From Helicobacteraceae bacterium (GTDB taxonomy: Bacteria; Campylobacterota; Campylobacteria; Campylobacterales; SZUA-545): a DNA stretch of 41,485 nucleotides. This document shows positions 20,048 through 28,403 of this stretch, one piece after another. The notes under the pieces were generated by a model. That model saw only the letters and a program-made list of their open reading frames with translations, made no database searches and was not told where the DNA came from. Within the stretch, counting starts at the first letter, position 1; each line of letters begins with the position of its first letter. Made by a program: the position numbers and the translations under genes. The stretch spans positions 1-41,485 of the forward strand of contig JAIRNH010000052.1 of the NCBI GenBank assembly GCA_031258155.1, in the 5' to 3' direction.

Positions 20048-21247
20048 ATGATCTCGCCAGAGTTAATAGCCTTTTTTTATAATACCGCGTCGATACAGCG
20101 ATGGAACGATTATCCGCGTTTTACGGACTTAACGGAACTTGACAAGCAATCGCATAAATTTATTATCGCATTTTTTCTAGCTTCGCAGAATGAGCAAATT
20201 AACTTAAAAAAACTAATCGAGGCTGGCATTTTTGAATTTTTGCGTCGCGCGATAGTTACCGATATTCGCCCCGACGTTTATCGTCGCGCGATCAAAGAAA
20301 AAGAAAAAGAAATTAACGAATGGTTTTTGAATAAAATTAGACCTGTAACTAACGGCGATTTTTTTATGAAAATAGAAACCTATTTCGCTGATATTAGCGC
20401 TTATAAAAACGAGAGAAAACTATTAGAAGCGGCGCATTATCTATCGACGCGATACGAGTTTAAAATTATTTATCAAAGCGGCGGTTTTTTAAGCGATATA
20501 GAGGAGCTTCGTCAATCTGTCGAGTCGGAAATTTTCATACATTTGGATTGTAAAGGCGTAGAGGAGGTAGGATTAAACGGCAATCTGGCGAAAATTGTGG
20601 ATCTATGCGGAAGATTACGTTATCAAATCAGATGGTCGCAAACGCCGCGCCTGCCAAAAACCAGCGTGCTTGGACATCAACTTATAGTCGCGCTTTTTTC
20701 GTATTTTTACTCCGTGTCGGCAAGCGCTTGCGAAAAGCGGCTGGCGAATAATTTTTACTGCGCGTTATTTCACGATCTGCCCGAAGTTTTAACGCGCGAT
20801 ATTATCTCTCCCGTTAAATACAGCGTGGGCGGGCTTGAACGTTTTATTTCAAACTACGAAATCGAGTTGATACGCACCCGTATTTTGCCGCTTGTTCCGG
20901 ACAATATTCAGGGCTATTTCGCTTATTTATTGGGACTTGATAATTCGCGCAAAAACGAGTTTATGAACCGCGTTATAAAAGATGGAAAAATTGTGGAGAT
21001 TGACGATTGCGCCGATTATAACGACGATATATTTGAACCGATCGACGGAGTTGCGCTAAAGGCGTGCGATCATCTCGCCGCTTTTACCGAAGCCGCCCTC
21101 TCCAAAAGCTACGGCATTCGATCAAAAGATCTTGAAAACGGATTTGCGGTTAAAAATAAACATCGATCGCCAATCGGCGGCGTTAATTTTTATGCTATTA
21201 TGAGCAATTTTGAAAAATATTTGGGAATTAACGAGGAGAGCAGATGA
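20048..21247 (+). CDS. HD-domain phosphohydrolase-like protein
   Basis: 399 residues. The HD metal site is visible as ALFHDLPEVLTRDIISPVKY in the middle, with an upstream histidine in LGHQLIVALFSYFYS and a later Asp in ALKACDHLAAFTEAAL. This is the pattern of YfbR/HDDC-like metal-dependent nucleotidases. The first ~150 residues contain no domain that I recognise. The exact substrate is unknown; deoxynucleoside monophosphates are one possibility by analogy. It follows gyrB by 12 bases and overlaps queF by ATGA, so the genes are co-transcribed. An HD gene between gyrB and queF occurs in other Campylobacterota. Confidence 0.85.
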   Translation: MISPELIAFFYNTASIQRWNDYPRFTDLTELDKQSHKFIIAFFLASQNEQINLKKLIEAGIFEFLRRAIVTDIRPDVYRRAIKEKEKEINEWFLNKIRPVTNGDFFMKIETYFADISAYKNERKLLEAAHYLSTRYEFKIIYQSGGFLSDIEELRQSVESEIFIHLDCKGVEEVGLNGNLAKIVDLCGRLRYQIRWSQTPRLPKTSVLGHQLIVALFSYFYSVSASACEKRLANNFYCALFHDLPEVLTRDIISPVKYSVGGLERFISNYEIELIRTRILPLVPDNIQGYFAYLLGLDNSRKNEFMNRVIKDGKIVEIDDCADYNDDIFEPIDGVALKACDHLAAFTEAALSKSYGIRSKDLENGFAVKNKHRSPIGGVNFYAIMSNFEKYLGINEESR

Positions 21248-21621
21248 GATACGGCGAGAAAATTATAAACGAATTTAGCGTCGATAAAGATTTGGAGCTA
21301 TGGGATAATCCAAATCCAGAAAACGATTACGAAATAAATATATCGCTTCCAGAGTTTACCGCATTATGTCCTAGGAGCGGTTATCCGGATTTTGCCATGA
21401 TAAATATATCCTATGTTCCCGATAAAAAAGTAGTTGAATTAAAAGCGCTTAAACTCTATATTAACTGCTTTAGAAACCGTTATATTTCGCATGAGGCGGC
21501 GGCAAACGAGATATATAACGCGCTACTGACGGCGCTTAAACCTAGATCGCTTAGACTAACCGCCGATTTTTCCCCTCGCGGCAATGTTCATACGACTATT
21601 ATTGTCGATAGTAAAAAATAA
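21244..21621 (+). CDS. queF: NADPH-dependent 7-cyano-7-deazaguanine reductase
   Basis: 125 residues, the short single-domain (type I) QueF. The catalytic Cys lies in FTALCPRSGYPDFA (~40). The family signature E-hK-hK-hY appears as VVELKALKLYINCFRNR, and HEAAANEIYNALL follows. The enzyme reduces preQ0 to preQ1 in queuosine synthesis, the same pathway as queD at 14055. Its ATG overlaps the HD-gene stop codon (ATGA). Confidence 0.96.
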   Translation: MRYGEKIINEFSVDKDLELWDNPNPENDYEINISLPEFTALCPRSGYPDFAMINISYVPDKKVVELKALKLYINCFRNRYISHEAAANEIYNALLTALKPRSLRLTADFSPRGNVHTTIIVDSKK

Positions 21622-21756
21622 GCGCAAACCGTATAACCGTTTTATTCGCCGTTCGGTATTCGATTATGCGGTTTGCCGCCCTTTTATCGCATCTTTAATC
21701 AATATAGGTCGTATAAAATCTATCGTAGCGGCTTTATAACTTTTGCGAGGAAAGCA

Positions 21757-21865
21757 AAAGGCTTCTTCCCAGATGGCTGCGGCGCACAGTCTAGCAAGCT
21801 GGGCTGCTCGGTTCCCCGCCTGACCCGTTTTCTTTTAAAACCGCCGCACAGGTCTAAGAAGAAGC
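21757..21865 (-). ncRNA. ffs: signal recognition particle RNA (4.5S-like)
   Basis: The minus strand contains the SRP core: GGTCAGG, then GGGGAA, then GAGCAGCC (complement of 21802-21825), the hallmark of the Ffh-binding helix and GNRA-type tip. The outer arms pair perfectly (GCTTCTTC, complement of 21858-21865, with GAAGAAGC, complement of 21761-21768), enclosing GCGGCG/CGCCGC. A TATAAT -10 box is found on the minus strand at 21871-21876, six bases before the predicted 5' end. TTTT follows the closing stem, so the RNA supplies its own terminator. Ends are estimated to within a few bases. Confidence 0.9.
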
Positions 21866-21929
21866 GCGTAATTATACATAATTTTATTGTATTTATGGCG
21901 CCGGCGTAAAAATTGTTATACAATAAACT

Positions 21930-22496
21930 ATGCGAAAAAGAAACAATCTTTTGGAAGCGTTTGCTCTGGATCGGGCGTTTACCTTTTTTGAATGCGGTCC
22001 CGTTATGCTGCTTAGCACGGCGATCGACGGGCAAAATAACGTTATGACCGCTAGCTGCCACGCCTCGATGGGTTTTGAGCCGACAATAGGCGTTATGTTG
22101 GGTCCTTGGAATCATTCATATCATACGCTGCTAAAAACGGGCGAATGCGTCGCGGCGGTTCCCGGCGCCGATCTGATGAAAAAGACGATCGCCATAGGCA
22201 ACTGTTCGGGCGCGGACGTTGATAAATTTAAGACCTTTCGCCTTACGCCGCATCCGTCAAAAATCGTTAAAGCGCCGCTAATCGGCGAATGTTTGAAATG
22301 TTTGGAGTGCGTTCTTGAAAGAAAAATCGCGGTAGGAGGCGCGTATCTGTTCGTTTTGCGCGGCGTTGCGGCGTGGCGCAATCCTCTTAGAAAAGATCAA
22401 CGCGCTTTTCACGCGATGGGCGACGGAACTTTCGTTATCGACGGCAGAGTCGTCGATCTGCGCGAGGAAATGACAAAGTGGCAAGACCGCATTTAA
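21930..22496 (+). CDS. flavin reductase family protein (FMN-binding split barrel)
   Basis: 188 residues. Features are GPVMLLSTAIDGQNNVMTAS near the N-terminus (the FMN-binding strand-loop), SMGFEPTIGVMLGPWNHSYH, a central DVDKFKTFRLTPHPS and EVMD-like later strands. This matches the flavin reductase-like family related to Desulfovibrio FMN-binding protein/HpaC. It may be an NAD(P)H:flavin reductase or an electron-transfer flavoprotein. The specific partner is unknown. The ATG follows a TTGTTATACAATAAACT stretch that looks more like a promoter than a ribosome site, so the mRNA may have a very short leader. It is divergent from the SRP RNA gene. Confidence 0.85.
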   Translation: MRKRNNLLEAFALDRAFTFFECGPVMLLSTAIDGQNNVMTASCHASMGFEPTIGVMLGPWNHSYHTLLKTGECVAAVPGADLMKKTIAIGNCSGADVDKFKTFRLTPHPSKIVKAPLIGECLKCLECVLERKIAVGGAYLFVLRGVAAWRNPLRKDQRAFHAMGDGTFVIDGRVVDLREEMTKWQDRI

Positions 22497-22850
22497 AACG
22501 TCGTTTAGCCTAGATAAAACCGATCGTCCTACTTAACGCGGAGTTTGAAAAAAACGAATAAACTAGATCGTTCGGGTCTATATAATTAACGCGCAAGCTA
22601 CGATTAACGGGCGAAAAATAGAATGTGATCGCTCGCTGGAGAAATCTAACCAACGCGCATATACAAACGGCGCGTTTTCGCCGACTTTTTCGATAATATG
22701 TCTCTTTATTGGCGGCGGCGGATATTTTCTAGCGCGTTTATTTATTTGGGCGGCGCGCGCAGATCGCTAGATCGCATAAAAGAGGCGTTGGGGAGGAGAT
22801 TGGTTAGGTTCCGTAACGAGCGACGGCTTACGACAAAAGCGGCTCTCTTA
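22497..22850. other. gene-free stretch after the flavin reductase gene
   Basis: No gene is supported. AACGCGC (22652-22658) and GCGCGTT (22670-22676) form a 7-bp stem followed by T's, perhaps a weak terminator. A 60-codon Arg-rich frame at 22698-22880 has no ribosome site and runs into repeats, so it is not called. Confidence 0.4.
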
Positions 22851-23070
22851 AACGGTTACCGCCCTACGCTACAAAGTTAGAGATGGGTCGCGCTCCTTGC
22901 GGGCGCGCGGGTTGAAACTACCCTACGTTATAAAAATTAGGGGGCGGGCAAGCATGTTGGGCTAAGTCTGGCGACGGGCGAAAGTAGCCGATAAGGACGT
23001 CGAAGGGGGATCGAGTAGTTAAAACGCGCGGGTAGCCATAACCGCGTTACGCTACAAGGTTGGGGGCAAA
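22850..23070 (+). repeat. degenerate tandem repeats with a ~60-bp period before alaS
   Basis: A motif like CCCTACGCTACAAAGTTAG recurs at 22861-22880, as CCCTACGTTATAAAAATTAG at 22921-22940, and as GTTACGCTACAAGGTTGGG near 23046-23064. The spacings are 60 and about 124 (twice 62), so one unit between may have decayed. A hairpin-forming segment GTCGCGCTCC-TTGC-GGGCGCGC followed by GGGTTGAAAC (22888-22918) resembles, in reverse orientation, the CRISPR-like repeats at 25846-26219. No coding potential is apparent. Confidence 0.5.
22903..23006 (+). repeat. left arm of a ~105-bp inverted repeat flanking alaS
   Basis: This segment matches the reverse complement of 25953-26066 at roughly 90 percent of positions. 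It includes a block without mismatch from TTGAAACTACCCTACG to AATTAGGGGGCGGGC (22912-22949), then ATGTTGGGCTAAGTCTGG and GATAAGGACGTCG. The right copy has about 6 extra bases after GGGCGGGC. The two copies enclose alaS, about 2.95 kb apart. Confidence 0.85.
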
Positions 23071-23240
23071 CAGCGGCAAAGGCGCCGCCGCGCCGCGCGC
23101 TTAGGTTATAATCGCCAGCGTTTGTCTTTTGTGGAGTTAATCTAGCCGAAAACATAGATGGTTTGCCGCTTATTTACTCGACTATTTTGGGCGGATTGGT
23201 TAAAATGTTAAAAACCACAAGGGCTTTGGAGCGCTAGATA

Positions 23241-25802
23241 ATGGATATTCGTAAGGCGTTTTTGGACTTTTTCGAGGCTAAGGGACACACTAAAGCGCCC
23301 TCGTCGCCGCTTGTGCCAAACGACGCTACGCTACTATTTACCAACGCGGGCATGGTGCAATTTAAGCCGATATTTTTAGGCGAAACGCCCGCGCCGAATC
23401 CGCCTCGCGCCGCCAGCAGTCAAACCTGCTTGCGCGCCGGCGGCAAACACAATGATTTAGAGAATGTCGGCTACACGGCGCGGCATCACACCTTTTTTGA
23501 GATGTTGGGCAACTTTAGTTTCGGCGACTACTTCAAACAAGAGGCGATCGCTTTTGCTTGGGAGTTTTTAACGCAAATTATCGCCCTGCCCAAAGAGAAG
23601 CTCTACATTTCCGTCCATGAGAGCGACGACGAAGCCGAGTCGATCTGGCTGGATTTAGTGTCGCCGGATCGCGTTAAGCGTTTTGGCGATAAGGACAATT
23701 TTTGGCAGATGGGAGAGACGGGTCCGTGCGGACCTTGCTCCGAAATCTACTTCGATCAGGGCGCGGAACATTTCGGCTCGAACGAGGACTACTTTGGCGG
23801 CGACGGCGATCGCTTTATCGAGATATGGAACCTCGTCTTTATGCAGTATAACCGCGACGAAAACGGGGTTTTACATCCGCTTCCCAAGCCGTCGATCGAT
23901 ACGGGAATGGGGCTTGAGCGCATTACGGCGGTTAAAGAGGGCGCGTTGTCCAACTATGAAACGTCGTTGTTTAAGCCGATTTTAGACGCTATAGTTGGGA
24001 TTACCGGCAAGCCCTACGAGCCAAAAAACGGCTCTAGCCATCGCGTGATCGCCGATCATATTCGTTCGGTTTGCTTTCTGCTGGCGCAGGGGGTGAATTT
24101 CGACAAGGAGGGGCGCGGCTACGTTTTGCGCCGCATTTTGCGCCGCGCCGCGCGGCACGGCTATCTGTTGGGACTTCGCGCGCCGTTTTTACACGCGCTT
24201 GCGCCCGCGCTCGCCGAAACGGTTAAAGAGAGCTATCCGTATATCAACGAGCGTTTAAGCGCGATCTCCGAACAGATCAAAGAGGAAGAGAGCCGATTTT
24301 TTGCCACGATCGACAACGGAATGAAGCTGTTTAACGAAGAGCTTGCCAAAAATCCGTCCGTTTTCAGCGGCGAAACGGCGTTTAAGCTTTACGACACCTT
24401 TGGATTTCCTCTCGATTTGACGCAAGATATGCTTAGAGCAAGCGATACCGCGTTGGATTTGGCGGCTTTTGATCGGGCGATGGAGCGTCAGCGCGCGGCG
24501 GCCAAATCGGCTTGGAAAGGCAGCGGGGATAAAAACGCGCGGGGCGATTTTGGCGCGCTGATCGATAGTTTTGGCAAAAACGAGTTTGTCGGCTATGATC
24601 GCCTAAGCGCGGAAACGGAAATTTTGGCGCTGTTAAACGACGATTTTAAGCGCGTCGATCGGCTTGAAACAGGCGAGAACGGCTACGTTATGCTAAAGCA
24701 AACGCCGTTTTACGCCACCGGCGGCGGGCAGATTGGCGACGAGGGAGAGCTAATCGTCGGCGACGAGGCGATCGCGAAGGTAATCTCGACCGATAAATAT
24801 TTTGGACTGAATATCTCCAAAGTCACACCGCAAAAGGCGATCGCCGTCGGCGCGGCGATCGAGGCGAGCGTAGGCTTTGGGCGCGTTATGACGGCGCGTC
24901 ATCACAGCGCGACGCACCTTTTGCACGCGGCGCTAAACGAGATACTTGGCGCAAACGCGACGCAAGCGGGGTCGGAAGTTAGCGCGAATCGTTTGCGCTT
25001 CGATTTTAACTATCCGCGCGCGCTAAGCAAAGAGCAGTTAGAGGCGGTGGAAACGCGGGTGAATAAGACGATCTTAAACGCCGTGGCGGGACAAATCCGC
25101 GAGTTGCCGATCGACGAGGCTAAAAAGCTGGGCGCGAAGGCGCTTTTTGGCGAAAAATACGACGCGCTTGTGCGCGTGGTGAGCTTCGGCGAAGAGAGCG
25201 TCGAGTTTTGCGGCGGCTCTCACGTAAGCAACACAAGCGAGATCGGACTATTTGTTATAACAAAAGAGACGGGAGTCAGCGCGGGCGTGCGGCGGATCGA
25301 GGCGGCGGTCAGTCAAAGCGCCTACCGCTATCTCAAGGAGTTCAAAAGCGGTTACGAAGCGATTGTCGCGCAGCTGAAAAATCCCGATCCGATCGGCGCG
25401 ATCGCAAAGCTGACAAACGTAATTAAAGAGCAGAAAAAAGAGATCGAAAGATTGCAAAGCGGCGGCGATCGGCAGATCGACATAGCGGATATAAACGGCG
25501 CGAAGGTGGTTATCGATCTTATCTCAAGCGGCGATCCAAAAGCGCTAGTCGACGATCTAAAAAACCGCTTTGATCGGATCGCGGCGATGATACTTTGCCA
25601 GAGCGAGAACGGAATTACCGTAACCGCCGGCGTAAAAGGGCTGAGCTTAAAAGCGGGCGAATGGCTCAAGGCAAGCGTCGCAGAATTTGGCGGCAAGGGC
25701 GGCGGGCGCGACGATTTTGCCAGCGGCGGCGGCGTGGCTATCGAGCGGATCGAGGCGCTAAAAGCCAAAGCGCTCGCGCTTGCTAAAGCGAGAATCGTCT
25801 AA
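23241..25802 (+). CDS. alaS: alanine--tRNA ligase
   Basis: 853 residues with all domains. The class II catalytic core begins MDIRKAFLDFFEAKGHTKAP and holds the motif FTNAGMVQFKPIFLGE and HHTFFEMLGNFSFGDYFKQE. The editing domain has the zinc-site motif HHSATHLLHAAL (HxxxH, ~552) and FCGGSHVSNTSEIG (CxxxH, ~658). The C-terminal C-Ala region ends with GGKGGGRDDFASGGG. A TTGGAG ribosome site precedes the ATG. The gene stands alone between two non-coding repeat regions that carry inverted copies of a ~105-bp sequence, an unusual setting for a housekeeping gene. Confidence 0.98.
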   Translation: MDIRKAFLDFFEAKGHTKAPSSPLVPNDATLLFTNAGMVQFKPIFLGETPAPNPPRAASSQTCLRAGGKHNDLENVGYTARHHTFFEMLGNFSFGDYFKQEAIAFAWEFLTQIIALPKEKLYISVHESDDEAESIWLDLVSPDRVKRFGDKDNFWQMGETGPCGPCSEIYFDQGAEHFGSNEDYFGGDGDRFIEIWNLVFMQYNRDENGVLHPLPKPSIDTGMGLERITAVKEGALSNYETSLFKPILDAIVGITGKPYEPKNGSSHRVIADHIRSVCFLLAQGVNFDKEGRGYVLRRILRRAARHGYLLGLRAPFLHALAPALAETVKESYPYINERLSAISEQIKEEESRFFATIDNGMKLFNEELAKNPSVFSGETAFKLYDTFGFPLDLTQDMLRASDTALDLAAFDRAMERQRAAAKSAWKGSGDKNARGDFGALIDSFGKNEFVGYDRLSAETEILALLNDDFKRVDRLETGENGYVMLKQTPFYATGGGQIGDEGELIVGDEAIAKVISTDKYFGLNISKVTPQKAIAVGAAIEASVGFGRVMTARHHSATHLLHAALNEILGANATQAGSEVSANRLRFDFNYPRALSKEQLEAVETRVNKTILNAVAGQIRELPIDEAKKLGAKALFGEKYDALVRVVSFGEESVEFCGGSHVSNTSEIGLFVITKETGVSAGVRRIEAAVSQSAYRYLKEFKSGYEAIVAQLKNPDPIGAIAKLTNVIKEQKKEIERLQSGGDRQIDIADINGAKVVIDLISSGDPKALVDDLKNRFDRIAAMILCQSENGITVTAGVKGLSLKAGEWLKASVAEFGGKGGGRDDFASGGGVAIERIEALKAKALALAKARIV

Positions 25803-25845
25803 CGCTACAACCGCCTATCAGTAGAGATCGTTTAACGTCGCTCGC

Positions 25846-26219
25846 TTTTCAATCCGCTCGCTCGTTAAGAAGCGCGACGATCGCAAACGTCGTCGTTAAG
25901 GGAATTAACGACTTGTTTCAATCCGTTTTGTTTTAACTATTCGACTTCCCGCGCCTTCCGACGTCCTTATCGCGCGACTTGCGCCCGTCGCCAGACTTAG
26001 CCCAACATGTTGTTTGCCCGCCCGCCCCCTAATTTTTATAACGTAGGGTAGTTTCAATCCGCGCGCTCCTTAACGAGCGCGACGATAAAAAGATAATTCG
26101 ACTGCACAAATGCGGCGTTTCAATCCGCGCGATTGTTAAAGAGCGCGATAATAGCGTCGGCGCGTTTCTCGCCAAAAACGCCGAGTTTCAATGCGCTCGC
26201 TTTTTCGATCCCCTCGCGT
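25846..26219 (-). repeat. degenerate CRISPR-like repeat array (no cas genes in the window)
   Basis: About 35-bp repeats begin at 25846, 25915, 26051, 26117 and 26185. All carry (G/T)TTTCAAT followed by a partly self-complementary GC-rich part. The best copy, at 26051, has arms CGCGCTC and GAGCGCG around CTTAAC. Starts are 69, 136, 66 and 68 bases apart (136 is twice 68), with intervening 31-34-base sequences of unrelated content. Read on the minus strand the repeats end in ATTGAAAC, the 5' handle type of many type I and III CRISPR repeats. Copies differ at 5-6 of 35 positions or more, so this is a decayed array or another interspersed family. Confidence 0.5.
25953..26066 (-). repeat. right arm of the ~105-bp inverted repeat flanking alaS
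   Basis: This is the inverted partner of 22903-23006. It occupies the double-length interval between the CRISPR-like repeats at 25915 and 26051 and ends inside the latter. Strong identity extends through CCAGACTTAGCCCAACATGT and CCCCCTAATTTTTATAACG. Confidence 0.85.
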
Positions 26220-26402
26220 TTTGATCGCTAATCGCGCTCGAATGCGTTCGCGCAAAAATAGAAATAATCGCGCCCGATAGGCGGCGCAACGATCGCTGCG
26301 AGTTTCCTTTTCGCCCGCGTTTTAAGCGGCGCGACGAGCGAAACGGGCGACGTTAAAGGGCTAGGATTTGGTTTCGATCGGCGCGATCGCGCGAAGGAGC
26401 GA

Positions 26403-26953
26403 TTAGGGCTTTACGCATTCGACGTTTAGGCTGACTAATATGCCGTTCTCTTTGTCCATATGCGGGATATAGGCTTGCGAATAGTCGTCGATCGCGGCGT
26501 GTTCGGTTTCGCGCCAGTCGTAGCGGCGAATCTCGCCCCCCCCCCCCCCCGTAAAACCCGTTTCGACAAGGAGTTTTGAAAGAGAGGCGTAATCAAATAC
26601 GTTGTAATGAATGTTGTATAGATAATCCTGCCGTCCGTAGATCAGACCGACTACTAGATCCAATCTGCCGTATTTTTGATAAACTTCGCATGCCGCGCCA
26701 AAATCGGGAACCGCGAGGCGCAAAACGCCTTTTGGCTTTAAAACGCGCTTCCATTCGGCAAGAACGCGCGCCGTATCGCTTCGCTTGAAATGCTCTAAGA
26801 CGTGGCAGGCGTAAATTAGATCGACGCTGTCGTCGGCGATAAACGGCAGGCTGTCTATCTGGCTTACATGATCGACATGAGGATAATCTACGGCGTCAAT
26901 ATGAACAAACCCCGGAATATATCGTTTGCCGCACCCTAGGTGTAACCTCTCAT
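26403..26953 (-). pseudogene. SAM-dependent methyltransferase gene with an in-frame G15 tract and a 5' frameshift
   Basis: From 26954 down to 26403 one frame encodes a methyltransferase: ERLHLGCGKRYIPGFVHIDA (SAM loop), LPFIADDSVDLIYACHVLEH, KRVLKPKGVLRLAVPDFG, then the G15 tract as five glycines, and RRYDWRETEHAAIDDYSQAY to the C-terminus. Relatives known to me run from GF directly into RRYDWRxTEH, so the glycines are an insertion that keeps frame at 15 G. The only plausible start, ATG at 26953 with AGGAAAG before it and 11 bases after the nusA stop, is one base out of frame and reaches TAG after five codons. No in-frame ATG, GTG or TTG precedes the SAM motif. As sequenced the gene is therefore off. 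The natural substrate is unknown; glycan or lipid modification is possible. Confidence 0.75.
26536..26550. repeat. homopolymeric C15 (G15 on the coding strand) tract inside the methyltransferase gene
   Basis: Fifteen consecutive C, read as Gly x5 in the methyltransferase frame. One base gained or lost would truncate the last ~40 residues. This is the standard form of a slipped-strand phase-variation tract in Campylobacterota. Confidence 0.95.
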
Positions 26954-26963
26954 CGCTCTTTCC

Positions 26964-28076
26964 TCAATTGTTGAACAGCGCGCTTAGCGCGCTCGAGTCT
27001 TCGCTTTTTTCGCTCTCCCTCAGATCGCCGCCGATCTCTTGCAATTCGATTTCGTAGCCGGTTAGCATAGAGGCTAAACGGATATTAACGCCCGCTTTTC
27101 CGATCGCCTTAGCTTTCTGCGCCGAGTCGATTACGGCGATCGCTTTATTGTCGTCCTTGCAGACCACGCTGCTTACGATCGATGGTCTCATAGCGCGAGC
27201 GATAAACTCTTCGGGGCGATCGGAATAGACGATCGCGTCTATATTTTCGCCGTTTAGCTCGCCGCCAACGGCGTTAATCCTCATTCCTTTTGTGCCGACC
27301 GTGGCTCCTACCGGATCGACGTACGGTTTGTGGCTTATCAGCGCGACTTTAGCGCGCTCTCCGGGTATTCTCGCGCACCGCTCGATACTGACGGAGCCGT
27401 CGGCGATCTCCGGAATCTCGAGGCGCAATAGCTCCTCTAAGAATTTTGGCGTGGTGCGGCTAAGCTCTATTCTGATCCCGTCTTTGATATTCATCGTTAC
27501 GCGCCTGACAATCGTTTTGATCGTTTCGCCTACCTTAAATTTTTCGCCTTTGATCCTGTTCTTTTTCGGCAAAATCGCCCGCACCTCGCCCATCTCCACA
27601 TAGGTGTTTTCATCGCTATCGACGCGCTCCACTATGCCGTTGATCAGCTTGCCGACTTTGGATTTATAGCTTTCGTAAACCGCGTTTTCCGTTACCTTTT
27701 GCAACGCGCGCTCAAGCTCGGCGTGAAAAGCCATAGCCGCCGTCCGCCCGAAAGCCTCTAAGCCGATCTCCTTTTTTATCTCGTCGCCGACTTCGGCTTC
27801 GCCGTCCGTTTTAAGCGCCTCTTTTAGGCTAATTACGCCGTCTTTTTCTTCCGTGCTAAGACGCGGATCGTCGTTTGAGACCACCTCGATCTCCTGATAG
27901 AGACGGTAAGCCTTTTTCTCCTCGTCGAGAATCGCGTCAAACTCCAACTGTTTCCCTAAAATTCGTTTCGCGCTGTTTATATAAGCGACCTTCAGCGCGC
28001 TATGCACCGCTTCCGAATCAAGTCCTTTTTGGTTTGCTATAGAATCGACCACGTCTAGTATTTTTTCCAAAATCAA
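26964..28076 (-). CDS. nusA: transcription termination/antitermination factor NusA
   Basis: 370 residues. The N-terminal RNA polymerase-binding domain begins MILEKILDVVDSIANQKGLD. The S1 domain (~130-200) has LINGIVERVDSDENTYVEM. KH1 and KH2 follow, with GERAKVALISHKPYVDPVGA, GTKGMRINAVGGELNGENID and AKAIGKAGVNIRLASMLTGY. The acidic C-terminal repeats of E. coli NusA are missing, as in Campylobacter and Helicobacter. The protein binds RNA polymerase to tune pausing, termination and rRNA antitermination. The methyltransferase gene begins 11 bases after its stop. The gene is divergent from the HP0268-like gene, as nusA is in C. jejuni. Confidence 0.97.
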   Translation of the reverse strand: MILEKILDVVDSIANQKGLDSEAVHSALKVAYINSAKRILGKQLEFDAILDEEKKAYRLYQEIEVVSNDDPRLSTEEKDGVISLKEALKTDGEAEVGDEIKKEIGLEAFGRTAAMAFHAELERALQKVTENAVYESYKSKVGKLINGIVERVDSDENTYVEMGEVRAILPKKNRIKGEKFKVGETIKTIVRRVTMNIKDGIRIELSRTTPKFLEELLRLEIPEIADGSVSIERCARIPGERAKVALISHKPYVDPVGATVGTKGMRINAVGGELNGENIDAIVYSDRPEEFIARAMRPSIVSSVVCKDDNKAIAVIDSAQKAKAIGKAGVNIRLASMLTGYEIELQEIGGDLRESEKSEDSSALSALFNN

Positions 28077-28154
28077 TTTCCTTTTCCCGAACGATATTTT
28101 ATGCGAAATCGCGCTACAATAGCCCTAATCAATTATAACAAAAGGCGTATTCAA

Positions 28155-28397
28155 ATGGAATTGAAATTGGCGAGAACCGAATTGACGGCTAAACCGAAGA
28201 GCGTTTTGATCGATAAACTACTAGAAACTATAAAGCAGAATAACGCGGCGATTTTTTATTTTGACAAGACCAACTCGCATAAAGATCTGATGGCGGCTAT
28301 CAAAAAATTTGAAGCCGAAGGCTTTAGCGCGTATCTAAAAGAGATTCGTTACGGGCTTGATCAAGAGGATTATCTCTATCAGGTTCACGTTTTATAA
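28155..28397 (+). CDS. HP0268-family small nuclease-like protein
   Basis: 80 residues from ATG at 28155. An upstream in-frame start would add 18 unrelated residues. It begins MELKLARTELTAKPKSVLID and ends YGLDQEDYLYQVHVL. It matches the HP0268 family of H. pylori, which has been reported as a small metal-dependent nuclease with a ferredoxin-like fold and is confined to Campylobacterota. miaB follows after 6 bases, the same neighbour as in H. pylori (HP0268-HP0269). A TACAAT -10-like box lies at 28115-28120. The biological role is not established. Confidence 0.88.
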   Translation: MELKLARTELTAKPKSVLIDKLLETIKQNNAAIFYFDKTNSHKDLMAAIKKFEAEGFSAYLKEIRYGLDQEDYLYQVHVL

Positions 28398-28403
28398 ATT
28401 GCC

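Noticed and set aside
21673-21909. Open frame of 78 codons between queF and the flavin reductase gene
   Set aside because: It lies antisense over the SRP RNA gene, whose conserved core and pairing explain the sequence.
22698-22880. 60-codon frame upstream of alaS
   Set aside because: No start signal, basic random-like composition, runs into degenerate repeats.
25846-26219. A functional CRISPR array
   Set aside because: Repeats differ at many positions, one expected repeat is missing, and there is no cas gene in the window; only a degenerate CRISPR-like array is claimed.
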